Below are positions 1 to 7,118 of a stretch of DNA of 23,643 nt, in pieces. Position numbers and translations under genes: made by a program. Below the pieces are notes generated by a model, which saw only the letters and a list, made by a program, of their open reading frames with translations, was not told the origin of the DNA and did no database searches. The stretch spans positions 1 through 23,643 of the forward strand of contig CALWWH010000238.1 of assembly GCA_944385195.1 (NCBI GenBank), written 5' to 3'. Every line of letters starts with the position of its first letter. The stretch's first letter is position 1. This DNA comes from an uncultured Oscillospiraceae bacterium (GTDB taxonomy: Bacteria > Bacillota > Clostridia > Oscillospirales > Oscillospiraceae).

Positions 1-2
1 TG

Positions 3-719
3 ATTGCAGCAGCTGTTGGCGTGTCGACTCTGCTGGTCATTCTGCTGTGTTATTATCTCATCAACGGCCCGGAGGATGTCAGTCAGATTGCGCTGCCGGA
101 CTATACCGTGATCCCGGCGGATGAGCCGGAGCAGTTGGATACGGACCCTTTTGCGGCGGTTACAGCAGAAAATGTTCTGCTGGTGCTCGATAGCCTGACG
201 CCTTTGGAGGCGTACCACAGCATCATGGCCCTTGAGTACTATTGGGAAGACGGCAGCATGGTGCAGACGGCAGAGGTCTGGAGCCGTGATGACGCGGTTT
301 ATATTACTTTGACCCGTGAAGAGGGAAGCGTACAACAGATGCTCCTGCGGGAGGACGGGGCCTGGCTCTGGTATGATGATGAAGAGCCGACGCAGATGCC
401 GCAGCGACCTGTGGGAGATCTCATCGGCATCCCGGACTATCGGGAGCTGAGCCAGACCAGTGTGGTTTCTGAGGCCCAGTACGTCACCCTGGCTGGCAGC
501 AGCCAGACGACTTGCATCTACCTTCGCTGGGAACTACCTGAAGGGCGCAACCTGGCCTGCTGGGTTTCTCCGGAGACCGGGCTGTTGGAGCGCGCCGTGC
601 TCGAAGAGAATGGCAGCATGATTTATCGTATGCAGCAGCGCAGTGTAGAGCGGTTGCTGCCTGGCGACGATGCCTACCAGACCCAGTTTCTCCTGCCAGG
701 GGAGAGTTTAGAGCAATAG
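3..719 (+). CDS. Membrane-anchored protein of unknown function, 5' end outside the window
   Basis: The reading frame is open to the left edge, so the true start lies upstream; the in-frame GTG at 21 falls inside a hydrophobic stretch (about residues 1-20 of the visible part, ending in LLCYYLI) and is probably not the start. This segment looks like a membrane anchor. The remaining roughly 210 residues are acidic, rich in aromatic and beta-forming residues, and contain repeated strand-like pieces such as DAVYITLTREEG and TTCIYLRWELPEG, loosely like LolA/LppX-type or YhdW-like extracytoplasmic beta domains; that resemblance is by eye only. No catalytic motif is visible. The stop codon overlaps, tail to tail, the end of the minus-strand small-gene cluster by 12 bases, so no terminator separates them. 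Function unknown. Confidence 0.75.
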   Translation: MAAAVGVSTLLVILLCYYLINGPEDVSQIALPDYTVIPADEPEQLDTDPFAAVTAENVLLVLDSLTPLEAYHSIMALEYYWEDGSMVQTAEVWSRDDAVYITLTREEGSVQQMLLREDGAWLWYDDEEPTQMPQRPVGDLIGIPDYRELSQTSVVSEAQYVTLAGSSQTTCIYLRWELPEGRNLACWVSPETGLLERAVLEENGSMIYRMQQRSVERLLPGDDAYQTQFLLPGESLEQ

Positions 720-950
720 AAAAGCCAATGCAGCGATCAGGATGACCATGTCTTCATCCTGATCGTCTAATAGCAGGAGCAAAAGAATGACGATGAGCAG
801 CAGCTCCTCGGTCTCCAGCTTGTCGCTGCCGCTGCATTTTGGCGTAACGGACGATGACGGTTTTGCCTCCTGTATGGCAGGGGAGGATACTTCCTCCACG
901 CGCTTGCGGAGATATTGCCCATCTTCTGTGGGGATGTAACGGTTATACAT
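708..950 (-). CDS. Small hypothetical protein with leucine-rich hydrophobic tail
   Basis: About 80 residues. I place the start at the ATG at 950 (protein begins MYNRYIP) because a GAGAGG sequence sits 8 bases upstream; the alternative ATG at 956 would be only 2 bases from it. The N-terminal half is polar and charged. The C-terminal half is two almost pure Leu/Ile/Val stretches separated by an acidic turn (DDQDED), which would fit a short membrane hairpin or an oligomerising leucine-rich tail. It ends right at the hydrophobic tail. The start overlaps the stop of the preceding gene by 8 bases, indicating translational coupling as the last gene of a three-gene minus-strand operon. Function unknown; I do not recognise a characterised family. 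Confidence 0.7.
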   Translation of the reverse strand: MYNRYIPTEDGQYLRKRVEEVSSPAIQEAKPSSSVTPKCSGSDKLETEELLLIVILLLLLLDDQDEDMVILIAALAFLLL

Positions 951-1296
951 TGGCATCACCTCTCAGATTAAACTGACCTAAGGCCAACTTGGCGGTTTTT
1001 ACAAGCTTTGCCGCCTGGATTGCTTTGTTCAGGCGATCCTGGCGCTCGGGCCGCAGATAAGGCCGCAGTGCATTGAGCAGGGCGGTTTGCCGTCCGTCGA
1101 GTCCCTGCTGATTGAATGCAGAGAGCAGGGGGGCCATGTTGCCCAGCATGTTAGACATTGGTACGTTGGAAGTTTGAGTGACTTCTTCCTGCGTGTTGGA
1201 AGGCTCAAGACCTAAGCCTTTTGCCAGATCCATGATTTTCCCCATGCTCTCAGGATTCGATAAAATTGCTTCCAGCCGCTGCTCTATTCCATCCAT
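943..1296 (-). CDS. Small helical hypothetical protein (middle gene of three)
   Basis: 117 residues starting at ATG 1296, with a GGAGG 7 bases upstream that lies inside the end of the preceding gene. The N-terminus carries the motif ILSNPESMGKIMDLAKGLG, a form of a short 'LL-x-x-P-...-(L/I)(M/L)' pattern that also occurs twice in the neighbouring upstream gene. The C-terminal half is basic and predicted by eye to be helical (LLNALRPYLRPERQDRLNKA). There is no signal peptide or membrane segment. It begins immediately after the stop of the upstream gene and overlaps the downstream gene by 8 bases. The tight packing says the three products act together or in fixed ratio. Function unknown. Confidence 0.75.
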   Translation of the reverse strand: MDGIEQRLEAILSNPESMGKIMDLAKGLGLEPSNTQEEVTQTSNVPMSNMLGNMAPLLSAFNQQGLDGRQTALLNALRPYLRPERQDRLNKAIQAAKLVKTAKLALGQFNLRGDANV

Positions 1297-1518
1297 TTAG
1301 CGTCCTCCGGTCAACTGCGTTAAGAGCTGAGCCACTTTTGGGTCCTGCAGCAGCGAGGCGAGCGTCCGTTTGACGGTTTCTGTGTCGCCGGTTTGCGCGG
1401 CGGCTGCGGCCTGCTTGAAAGCGGCGTGATCCTTGTTGCCAAGCAGTGCCATCAGTTGCTTTGCTTCGGGCGAACGCAGCATGGCCTGCATTTGGGGTGT
1501 CAGCTGAAAATGGTCCAT
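1297..1518 (-). CDS. Small helical hypothetical protein (first gene of three)
   Basis: 73 residues from ATG 1518 (MDHFQLTPQ). That start is chosen because AGAGGAGG lies 6 bases upstream; a longer version from 1584 would run through this ribosome binding site and over the start of the divergent phosphoesterase. The protein has two copies of the same short pattern seen in the next gene: MLRSPEAKQLMALLG and LLQDPKVAQLLTQLTGG, flanking an alanine-rich helix. No membrane segment or signal peptide. It is the first gene of the minus-strand cluster and shares a 65-base divergent spacer with the metallophosphoesterase at 1584. Function unknown; internal repeat suggests a small helical scaffold or oligomer. 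Confidence 0.65.
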   Translation of the reverse strand: MDHFQLTPQMQAMLRSPEAKQLMALLGNKDHAAFKQAAAAAQTGDTETVKRTLASLLQDPKVAQLLTQLTGGR

Positions 1519-1583
1519 AAGCATCCTCCTCTGGAGATGTGGATATCCCATCATATGAGCAGACCGGAATGGAGGTTCCTGCA

Positions 1584-2045
1584 ATGACGAAAATATTATT
1601 GATCTCCGATACCCATGGCAACCTTGAGCCCGCCAAGCGGATCATTGAATACGTGCAGCCGGACCGAATTATCCATCTGGGGGATATGCAGGCGGATGCG
1701 CGGAAATTAAAAGAGGTCTTCCCGCAGTATCGTCTGGAGTATGTTCCGGGAAACTGTGACATGGTTACGGGTCCGGCCTGTATCGGGATCGCAACGGTGA
1801 ACGGCTGCCGTATCTACTACACCCATGGGCATGAGCACCATGTCAAAACCTCCTTACTGCGGTTGTCTCTGGCGGCCCGGGAAGCGCAGGCCCAGGTTGC
1901 TGCTTTTGGTCACACGCATCAGCCTTATTGCGAGTTTGCAGACGGACTATGGATGGTCAACCCGGGCAGCTGTCAGCGAGATGCAAATTATGCACTCGTT
2001 GAGGTGGCACAAGGAGCTGTGAGCTGCTCTATACACAGCTTATAA
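1584..2045 (+). CDS. YfcE/MJ0936-type metallophosphoesterase
   Basis: 153 residues from ATG 1584, preceded by GGAGG with 8-base spacing. It carries the ordered binuclear-metal motifs of the calcineurin-like phosphoesterase superfamily: SDTHGN near residue 8, LGD at about 36, GNCD at about 57, GHEH at about 80 and GHTH at about 107, the last followed by VNPGS. These bind two divalent metals and activate water for phosphodiester or phosphomonoester hydrolysis. The short length and motif spacing place it with the compact YfcE/YsnB/MJ0936 group, whose natural substrates are not firmly known. It is cytoplasmic. It stands alone on the plus strand, divergent from the small-gene cluster, and is followed by a large inverted repeat. 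A second member of the family lies at 18575. Confidence 0.92.
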   Translation: MTKILLISDTHGNLEPAKRIIEYVQPDRIIHLGDMQADARKLKEVFPQYRLEYVPGNCDMVTGPACIGIATVNGCRIYYTHGHEHHVKTSLLRLSLAAREAQAQVAAFGHTHQPYCEFADGLWMVNPGSCQRDANYALVEVAQGAVSCSIHSL

Positions 2046-2048
2046 AAT

Positions 2049-2092
2049 GCAAGAAATGAACCAAGAACGACGCTTCTTGGTTCATTTCTTGC
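2049..2092. repeat. 19-bp perfect inverted repeat between phosphoesterase and aminotransferase
   Basis: Arms 2049-2067 and 2074-2092 are perfectly complementary with a 6-base loop (CGACGC). The outer stem is AT-rich. On the plus strand it is followed by five A residues rather than a T run, so it is not a standard terminator for the phosphoesterase. On the minus strand it is followed by ATTTTAT, but no minus-strand gene lies upstream of it. It may be a weak terminator, an mRNA 3'-end stabiliser or a remnant of a small repeat element. Confidence 0.8.
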
Positions 2093-2165
2093 AAAAATGG
2101 AAAACTTCGTGCATCATTGACAAGGGAATGCGGCAAAATTTCTCGGAATGTGGCCAGTTTGCGGC

Positions 2166-2194
2166 TTGCGCTTTTGCAAGTTGCAGCATATAAT
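2166..2194 (+). promoter_or_regulatory. Sigma-A-type promoter of the aminotransferase gene
   Basis: TTGCGC at 2166-2171, 17-base spacer, perfect TATAAT at 2189-2194. Expected transcript start is near 2201, giving a leader of under 30 bases before the ATG at 2229. Confidence 0.7.
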
Positions 2195-2228
2195 AATTCA
2201 AACTGATGTAGGAAGGAAATTGTCTGTT

Positions 2229-3422
2229 ATGAAGCCGATCTCTCAAATAGCCAGCCATGTCCACGCCTCGACGACCCTTGCAATTGATTCCATGTATAAA
2301 AAAATGAAAGCCGACGGACTGGATGTCATCGGTTTTGGCGCAGGTGAGCCTGATTTTAATACACCTGCAAATATCATCGAAGCAGCTGAGCGCGCCATGC
2401 GTGAGGGGAAGACCAAGTATACCCCAGCCTCCGGTTTGTTGGAGCTAAAAGCTGCGGTCTGCGACAGAATGTACGAAGATATAGGAGTCTCTTACAATAC
2501 CAATCAGGTGCTGATTGCCAGCGGCGCCAAGCATAATCTGTTTATCGCATTTTCTGTCCTGCTCGATCCAGGCGACGAAGTCATCCTTCCGGCGCCTTTC
2601 TGGGTCAGCTATGCAGAGATGATCGCCATGTGCGGCGGCGTGCCTGTCATTGTAAAGGCAGGGGAAGACCAGAACTTTAAGATCACGCCTGAGCAGCTGG
2701 AAGCGGCCATTACACCTAAGACCAAGTGCCTCTGTTTGAACACGCCCTCTAACCCCACGGGCATGATCTATTCCAAAGAGGAGCTGCTGGCCTTGGCAGA
2801 GGTTTGTGTGAAGCATGATCTCTATATTATCTCTGATGAGATCTACTACAGCCTTGTCTATGATGGCAAGAAGGCTGTTTCTGTTTCCACCTTGGATGAC
2901 GAGATCAGGCAGCACACCATCTTGATCAACGGTGTCTCTAAGACGTATGCCATGACCGGTTGGCGTGTGGGTTATACCATGGCAGAAGAGAGCCTTATCA
3001 AGGTTATGGGTAATTTTGTTAGTCACTCCACCGGTGCACCGGCGACCTTTGCCCAGTGGGGAGCCGTCGAGGCGCTGCGCGGCCCGCAGGATCAGGTAGA
3101 AGTGATGCGCCAGGCCTTCGAGCGCCGCCGCAACCTGATTGTCGATCGCGTGAACGCGGTGCCGGACATCAGCTGCCTGAAGCCGGAGGGCGCGTTTTAT
3201 ATCATGATCAATCTGCAAAAGTTGATTGGCAAAGAGCTATACGGGGTTAAAATCAACGATTCTGATGACTTTGCCAACGTTCTTCTGAATCACGGTCACG
3301 TGGCTGTCGTGCCCTGCACTGGCTTTGCGGCACCGGAGTTTGTTCGCCTGAGTTATGCCACCAGCGAGCAAATCATCAATGAGGGCATTGACCGCATTGC
3401 AAACTTCCTGAAGAACGCATAA
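2229..3422 (+). CDS. Class I pyridoxal-phosphate aminotransferase (aspartate aminotransferase-like)
   Basis: 397 residues, the usual size for the family. Start ATG 2229 follows GGAAGGAA by about 11 bases; a further upstream extension would run into the promoter. Fold-type I transaminase signatures are all present: GAGEPDFNTP (38-46), YTPASG (64-69), the NTPSNPTG motif with Asn175, ISDEIYY with Asp203 and Tyr206, and SKTYAMTGWRVGY with the Schiff-base Lys238 and phosphate-binding Arg246. Arg373 in FVRLSYATS corresponds to the substrate alpha-carboxylate arginine. These features match the subgroup Igamma aspartate aminotransferases of Bacillus and Thermus, which transfer the amino group between aspartate or similar amino acids and 2-oxoglutarate; exact substrate range cannot be read. 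Monocistronic, with its own promoter and terminator. Confidence 0.93.
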   Translation: MKPISQIASHVHASTTLAIDSMYKKMKADGLDVIGFGAGEPDFNTPANIIEAAERAMREGKTKYTPASGLLELKAAVCDRMYEDIGVSYNTNQVLIASGAKHNLFIAFSVLLDPGDEVILPAPFWVSYAEMIAMCGGVPVIVKAGEDQNFKITPEQLEAAITPKTKCLCLNTPSNPTGMIYSKEELLALAEVCVKHDLYIISDEIYYSLVYDGKKAVSVSTLDDEIRQHTILINGVSKTYAMTGWRVGYTMAEESLIKVMGNFVSHSTGAPATFAQWGAVEALRGPQDQVEVMRQAFERRRNLIVDRVNAVPDISCLKPEGAFYIMINLQKLIGKELYGVKINDSDDFANVLLNHGHVAVVPCTGFAAPEFVRLSYATSEQIINEGIDRIANFLKNA

Positions 3423-3430
3423 ATATTTGT

Positions 3431-3463
3431 CCGGCAGGCTGTAAAGCCTGCCGGATTTTATTG
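3431..3463 (+). terminator. Intrinsic terminator of the aminotransferase gene
   Basis: Perfect 10-bp GC-rich stem (3431-3440 with 3445-3454), loop GTAA, followed by ATTTTATTG. It sits 9 bases after the stop codon. Confidence 0.9.
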
Positions 3464-3489
3464 TCCTGGTAATTGGACAGGGTTTCGTG

Positions 3490-3495
3490 TATACT
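3490..3495 (+). promoter_or_regulatory. Possible -10 element for the Y-family polymerase gene
   Basis: TATACT at 3490-3495, about 24 bases before the chosen ATG. No good -35 hexamer is at the right distance (TTGGAC at 3473 is too close), so this may be a regulated, activator-dependent or damage-induced promoter. No clear LexA box was recognised. Confidence 0.3.
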
Positions 3496-3518
3496 ATCAT
3501 CAGATGGGGGGCGGTAGG

Positions 3519-5015
3519 ATGGAAAATAGGGTGTATCTGTGCATCGACCTGAAGTCGTTCTATGCTTCGGCGGAGTGCGTGGATTTGGGCCTGGACCCAA
3601 TGACGACCCACCTGGTGGTGGCGGACGAATCCCGGACGGATAAGACCATCTGTCTGGCGGTGACGCCGGCGCTGAAGGCTTATGGTATTCCGGGCCGGCC
3701 GCGCCTGTTTGAGGTGCGTCAGCAGGTGGAGCGCATCAACGAAAAAAGGCGGATGGCGGCGCCTGGTTTCAAGCTGGAACATGCGTCTGCGGACGACCTG
3801 CTGCTGCACGAAGACCCGACGCTGGCTCTGACGTTCCATATTGCCCGGCCGCGAATGGCGTACTACATGGAGCTGAGTACGAAGATCTACAGCATTTATC
3901 TCAAATATATCGCGCCAGAGGATATTTATGTCTATTCGATCGATGAGGTGTTTATTGACCTGACGCCGTATCTGGCTGTTGCAGGACTGGACGCCAGGAG
4001 GATTGCCAAGCAGATGATCCAGGAGATTTTGGAGGCTACAGGCATCACGGCTGCGGCCGGAATGGGGACAAACCTCTACCTGGCGAAGGTTGCCATGGAT
4101 ATCGAAGCCAAACACATTGAAGCAGATGAGGACGGGGTTCGTATCGCATATCTGGACGAGATGAGCTATCGCCGCAGTATGTGGAGCCATCGTCCACTGA
4201 CGGACTTTTGGCGTGTGGGGCGTGGGTATGCCAAGAAGCTGGAGAAATACGGCATCTATACCATGGGAGATATTGCGCGCTGTTCCCTGGGAGGTGCTGC
4301 CGACTTTTACAATGAGGACTTGCTCTATCAGCTCTTTGGCATTAACGCGGAGCTGCTAATCGACCATGCCTGGGGCTGGGAACCCTGCAAACTCTCAGAT
4401 ATCAAGGCCTATCGTCCGCAGAGCAACAGTTTGGGTGCCGGGCAGGTGCTTTCTGAGCCTTACCCCTATGACAAGGCAAAGCTGATCGTTCGGGAGATGA
4501 CGGATCAGCTGGTGCTGGATTTGGTGAAAAAAGGGCTGCTCACCGATCAAATCACACTGACAGTGGGCTACGACAGGGAGAACCTTGAGGATCCCAAGCG
4601 GAGGCGAGCCTATAAGGGACAAATCAGCACGGATGCTTATGGGCGAAAGATCCCCAAACACGCGCACGGTACTGCAAATTTGCAGGGCCAGACCTCTTCG
4701 ACGAAAGAGATAACCGCGGCGATGATGGCGCTCTTTGAGCGGATTGTGAACCCTGATCTTTTGATCCGGCGCCTGAATGTGGTGGCAAATCGTGTTGTCC
4801 CAGAGCAAAGTTTGGGTCAGACCGCCACCGAACAGCTGGATTTGTTCAGTTTGTCCCCAGAAGAAAAAAACACCGAGCGGGAACGACGGATGCAGCAGGC
4901 GGTGCTGCAAATTAAGAAAAGGTATGGAAAAAACGCGATCCTAAAAGGGATGAATCTGCAAGAGGGCGCGACGGCGAAGGACAGAAATGCGCAAATTGGC
5001 GGACACAAGGCGTGA
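3519..5015 (+). CDS. Y-family DNA polymerase, UmuC/UvrX-like
   Basis: 498 residues from ATG 3519; the upstream in-frame ATG at 3504 overlaps the G-rich ribosome binding site region and the likely transcript start. Catalytic metal ligands of the Y family are visible: Asp10 in CIDLKSFYA, and Asp142-Glu143 in SIDEVFID. The thumb/helix-hairpin region follows (FWRVGRGYAKKLEKYGIYTM), then a little-finger domain. A beta-clamp binding motif QLDLF is at about 439-443, where this family expects it. These polymerases copy past damaged bases with low fidelity at replication forks. The length and the pairing with a YolD-like gene 12 bases downstream match the UvrX type of Firmicutes plasmids, prophages and conjugative elements rather than compact DinB. 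Probably one operon with that gene. Confidence 0.93.
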   Translation: MENRVYLCIDLKSFYASAECVDLGLDPMTTHLVVADESRTDKTICLAVTPALKAYGIPGRPRLFEVRQQVERINEKRRMAAPGFKLEHASADDLLLHEDPTLALTFHIARPRMAYYMELSTKIYSIYLKYIAPEDIYVYSIDEVFIDLTPYLAVAGLDARRIAKQMIQEILEATGITAAAGMGTNLYLAKVAMDIEAKHIEADEDGVRIAYLDEMSYRRSMWSHRPLTDFWRVGRGYAKKLEKYGIYTMGDIARCSLGGAADFYNEDLLYQLFGINAELLIDHAWGWEPCKLSDIKAYRPQSNSLGAGQVLSEPYPYDKAKLIVREMTDQLVLDLVKKGLLTDQITLTVGYDRENLEDPKRRRAYKGQISTDAYGRKIPKHAHGTANLQGQTSSTKEITAAMMALFERIVNPDLLIRRLNVVANRVVPEQSLGQTATEQLDLFSLSPEEKNTERERRMQQAVLQIKKRYGKNAILKGMNLQEGATAKDRNAQIGGHKA

Positions 5016-5027
5016 GGAGGCTATAAA

Positions 5028-5459
5028 TTGTCAAAAATGAGCCATAACTATGAGGACATGCTTGAAATCGAACGCCCGGTCTCCAGCAGGCGATCCCATT
5101 TGTCTAGCGCGGACCGGGCAGCGCAGTTTTCGGCCTTTGCAGCGCTGACCGGATTTGACGATGCAGTCAGGGAAACGGCAAGGCTGACAGATACGCGGGT
5201 GATTCTGGATGAGAATGAAAAGGCCCTGCTGAATGAAAAACTGATGTTATTGCAGAAGACGCAGTCTCTGGTCATCCTCACCTATTTTAAACCCGACGAG
5301 AGCAAGGCGGGCGGCAGTTATGTAACCATCAGTGATCAGGTGAAGAAGATCGATCTTCAGGCACAGAGTATTCAGCTGGAGGGCGGAACTGCCATCCTGA
5401 TAGAGGATGTCATCGGACTGGATATTTTGGCGGCAAAAACAGAGCAAAATAGAGGCTAA
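5028..5459 (+). CDS. YolD-like protein, partner of the Y-family polymerase
   Basis: 143 residues. The start is a TTG at 5028, chosen because a strong GAGGAGG ends 7 bases upstream; the next ATG (5037) would be 16 bases away. The signature is the N-terminal SSADRAAQFSAFAALTGF followed by a charged helix, as seen in YolD-like proteins encoded beside UmuC/UvrX-type polymerases in Firmicutes. The C-terminal part (YVTISDQVKKIDLQAQSIQL) looks like a small beta domain ending in a hydrophobic segment. The family role is not well established; by position it is thought to modulate or help the error-prone polymerase. It follows the polymerase stop codon by 12 bases and is the last gene of the pair. Confidence 0.85.
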   Translation: MSKMSHNYEDMLEIERPVSSRRSHLSSADRAAQFSAFAALTGFDDAVRETARLTDTRVILDENEKALLNEKLMLLQKTQSLVILTYFKPDESKAGGSYVTISDQVKKIDLQAQSIQLEGGTAILIEDVIGLDILAAKTEQNRG

Positions 5460-5467
5460 TAGACTAG

Positions 5468-5503
5468 AACGCGACGCCACTGCATGAGCGGTGGCGTCGC
5501 GTT
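5468..5503. terminator. Strong GC-rich hairpin between convergent operons
   Basis: 16-bp stem (5468-5483 with 5488-5503, one G-T pair), loop ATGA. It lies 8 bases after the YolD-like stop, but the T run is limited to TT on either strand, so termination would be factor-assisted or weak. The remaining bases to 5630, before the end of galT, hold no gene that I can support; TAATTTTTTC on the minus strand around 5620-5632 may serve galT. Confidence 0.6.
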
Positions 5504-5630
5504 GTGCCCGGTATAGTATGGTGATCGTGTCCTCAAACGTCTGAACAGATCTGTGTGCACAGCAGAGGCCAGCACAGCCTCCGCAGTATATCCCAGGGGC
5601 ATCAGGGTGCAGACCCGGTGGAAGAAAAAA

Positions 5631-7118
5631 TTAGGCCCTATTGCACGCGGCAGCAAAACGCAGGAAAGCGTCCTTCCCCTTGGAATTGCGGGCGTAGACA
5701 CCGGCCTGTTCCAAGACCTTGGCAAAGACGATGCCGACTTCTTCCTGTAGAACAGAGGTGACGTTTTCTGCTGTGACTTCCCTGCGGGCGAGAATGTCCT
5801 CAGCCCATGCGGCATGGGAAGCAATTGCTTCGTCGTGCAGGTTGCTCCGACTGACCATGGCCTCGCCGACGAGCCGAAGTTCTTCTTTCAAACGGGCGGG
5901 TAGAACAGCCAGACCCATGACCTCAATTAAGCCGATGTTCTCCCGCTTGATATGGTGCAGCTCGGGATGGGGATGGTAAAGTCCAAGCGGAAATTCCTCC
6001 GTAGTTAGGTTGTTGCGCAGCACCAAATCCAGCTCAAAAGCGCTGCCGCGGCGACGGGCAATGGGCGTGATGGTGTTATGCGCAGTGCCGTCGGTGTAAG
6101 CGTAGATCATTGCAGAGGCATCGGTATAGCTGCGCCAGGTGGTCAAGATCCTCTCTGCCAGTTGGCTCAGGCGCTCTGGATCGGCTCCATTTAGCCGCAG
6201 GACAGACATGGGCCAGCGGACGATACCAGCGGTGATGTCTTCAAAACCATCAAAACAAATGGGCGTTTCGATTTTTGCCCGCTCCATAGCAAAAACGTGG
6301 CGGCCGCCCTGAAAATGCTCGTGGGCCAGGATGGAGCCGCCGACAATGGGCAGATCGGCGTTACTGCCAACAAAATAGTGCGGCATTTGACGCACAAAGT
6401 CAAATAGCTTGCGGAAAACGGCGCCGTCAATGACCATTGGCGTGTGGGTACGGTTGAGAACAATGCAGTGCTCATTATAATAGACATAGGGGCTATATTG
6501 CATTCCCCAGTCCTGGCCGCAAATACACATGGGAATAATGCGCAGATTCTCTCTGGCGGGGTGGTCAGCACGACCAGCGTACCCTTCGTTGTCAACGCAA
6601 AGCTGACAGGCGGGATATTTGACCTCGCTGCTGCGGGCGGCGGCGATGGCATTGGGGTCCTTTTCCGGCTTGGAGAGGTTGATGGTGATCTCCAAGGTAC
6701 CGTACTCGCTTTCGACTTCCCACTGCATGTCTTTCTTGATGCGGTAACGGCGGATATAGTCGCAATCACCACAGAATTTGTAGAACCAATCAGTCGCCGC
6801 AGCGGGATCTTTCTCGTACAGGGAGAAAAACTTAGCCTGTACCACACTGGGGGCTGGGGTCAGACAGCCCATGAGTTTGGTATCAAAGAGGTCGCGAAAG
6901 GCGATGGAATCTTGGATGATACCGCGAGCAGCGGCATCATCTAAAAGAACCTTTAATATTTCCTCCAACGGAGCGTCCATAGGGTCAGCATCGATCAGAG
7001 TGTCGAAATCCAGGGCGTGAAGCAGTTGGTTGGTGGCCCAGATACGGTCAGCAGGGTCCAGTAATCCGCAGTCCAGCGCGTATTTGATCAGCCCATGTAA
7101 GGCGGAATAGACGCTCAT
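5631..7118 (-). CDS. galT: Class II galactose-1-phosphate uridylyltransferase
   Basis: 495 residues, the size of the Firmicutes class II GalT (about 490-500) rather than the E. coli type (about 350). It exchanges UMP between UDP-glucose and galactose-1-phosphate, the middle step of the Leloir pathway. The nucleotidylated-histidine region is HEHFQGG (His266, His268), which is the form seen in this class in place of HPHxQ. A CQLC pair at 171-174 and GGSILAHEHF context support it. The ATG overlaps the galE stop by one base (TGATG), so translation is coupled. It is the last gene of galK-galE-galT. After it the minus strand has a T run but no strong stem except the hairpin at 5468-5503. Confidence 0.96.
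   Translation of the reverse strand: MSVYSALHGLIKYALDCGLLDPADRIWATNQLLHALDFDTLIDADPMDAPLEEILKVLLDDAAARGIIQDSIAFRDLFDTKLMGCLTPAPSVVQAKFFSLYEKDPAAATDWFYKFCGDCDYIRRYRIKKDMQWEVESEYGTLEITINLSKPEKDPNAIAAARSSEVKYPACQLCVDNEGYAGRADHPARENLRIIPMCICGQDWGMQYSPYVYYNEHCIVLNRTHTPMVIDGAVFRKLFDFVRQMPHYFVGSNADLPIVGGSILAHEHFQGGRHVFAMERAKIETPICFDGFEDITAGIVRWPMSVLRLNGADPERLSQLAERILTTWRSYTDASAMIYAYTDGTAHNTITPIARRRGSAFELDLVLRNNLTTEEFPLGLYHPHPELHHIKRENIGLIEVMGLAVLPARLKEELRLVGEAMVSRSNLHDEAIASHAAWAEDILARREVTAENVTSVLQEEVGIVFAKVLEQAGVYARNSKGKDAFLRFAAACNRA

Noticed and set aside
1250..1762. 170-residue minus-strand frame spanning two small genes and the phosphoesterase start
   Set aside because: It crosses three supported starts and ribosome sites in another frame and shows no domain.
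2445..3218. 257-residue minus-strand frame inside the aminotransferase gene
   Set aside because: Fully antisense to a gene with all catalytic motifs; no recognisable family features.
3237..4190. Long 317-residue minus-strand frame across the start of the Y-family polymerase
   Set aside because: It is antisense to a well-motifed polymerase and the aminotransferase end, is rich in His/Arg/Gln as shadow frames of GC-rich genes are, and has no domain or ribosome site.
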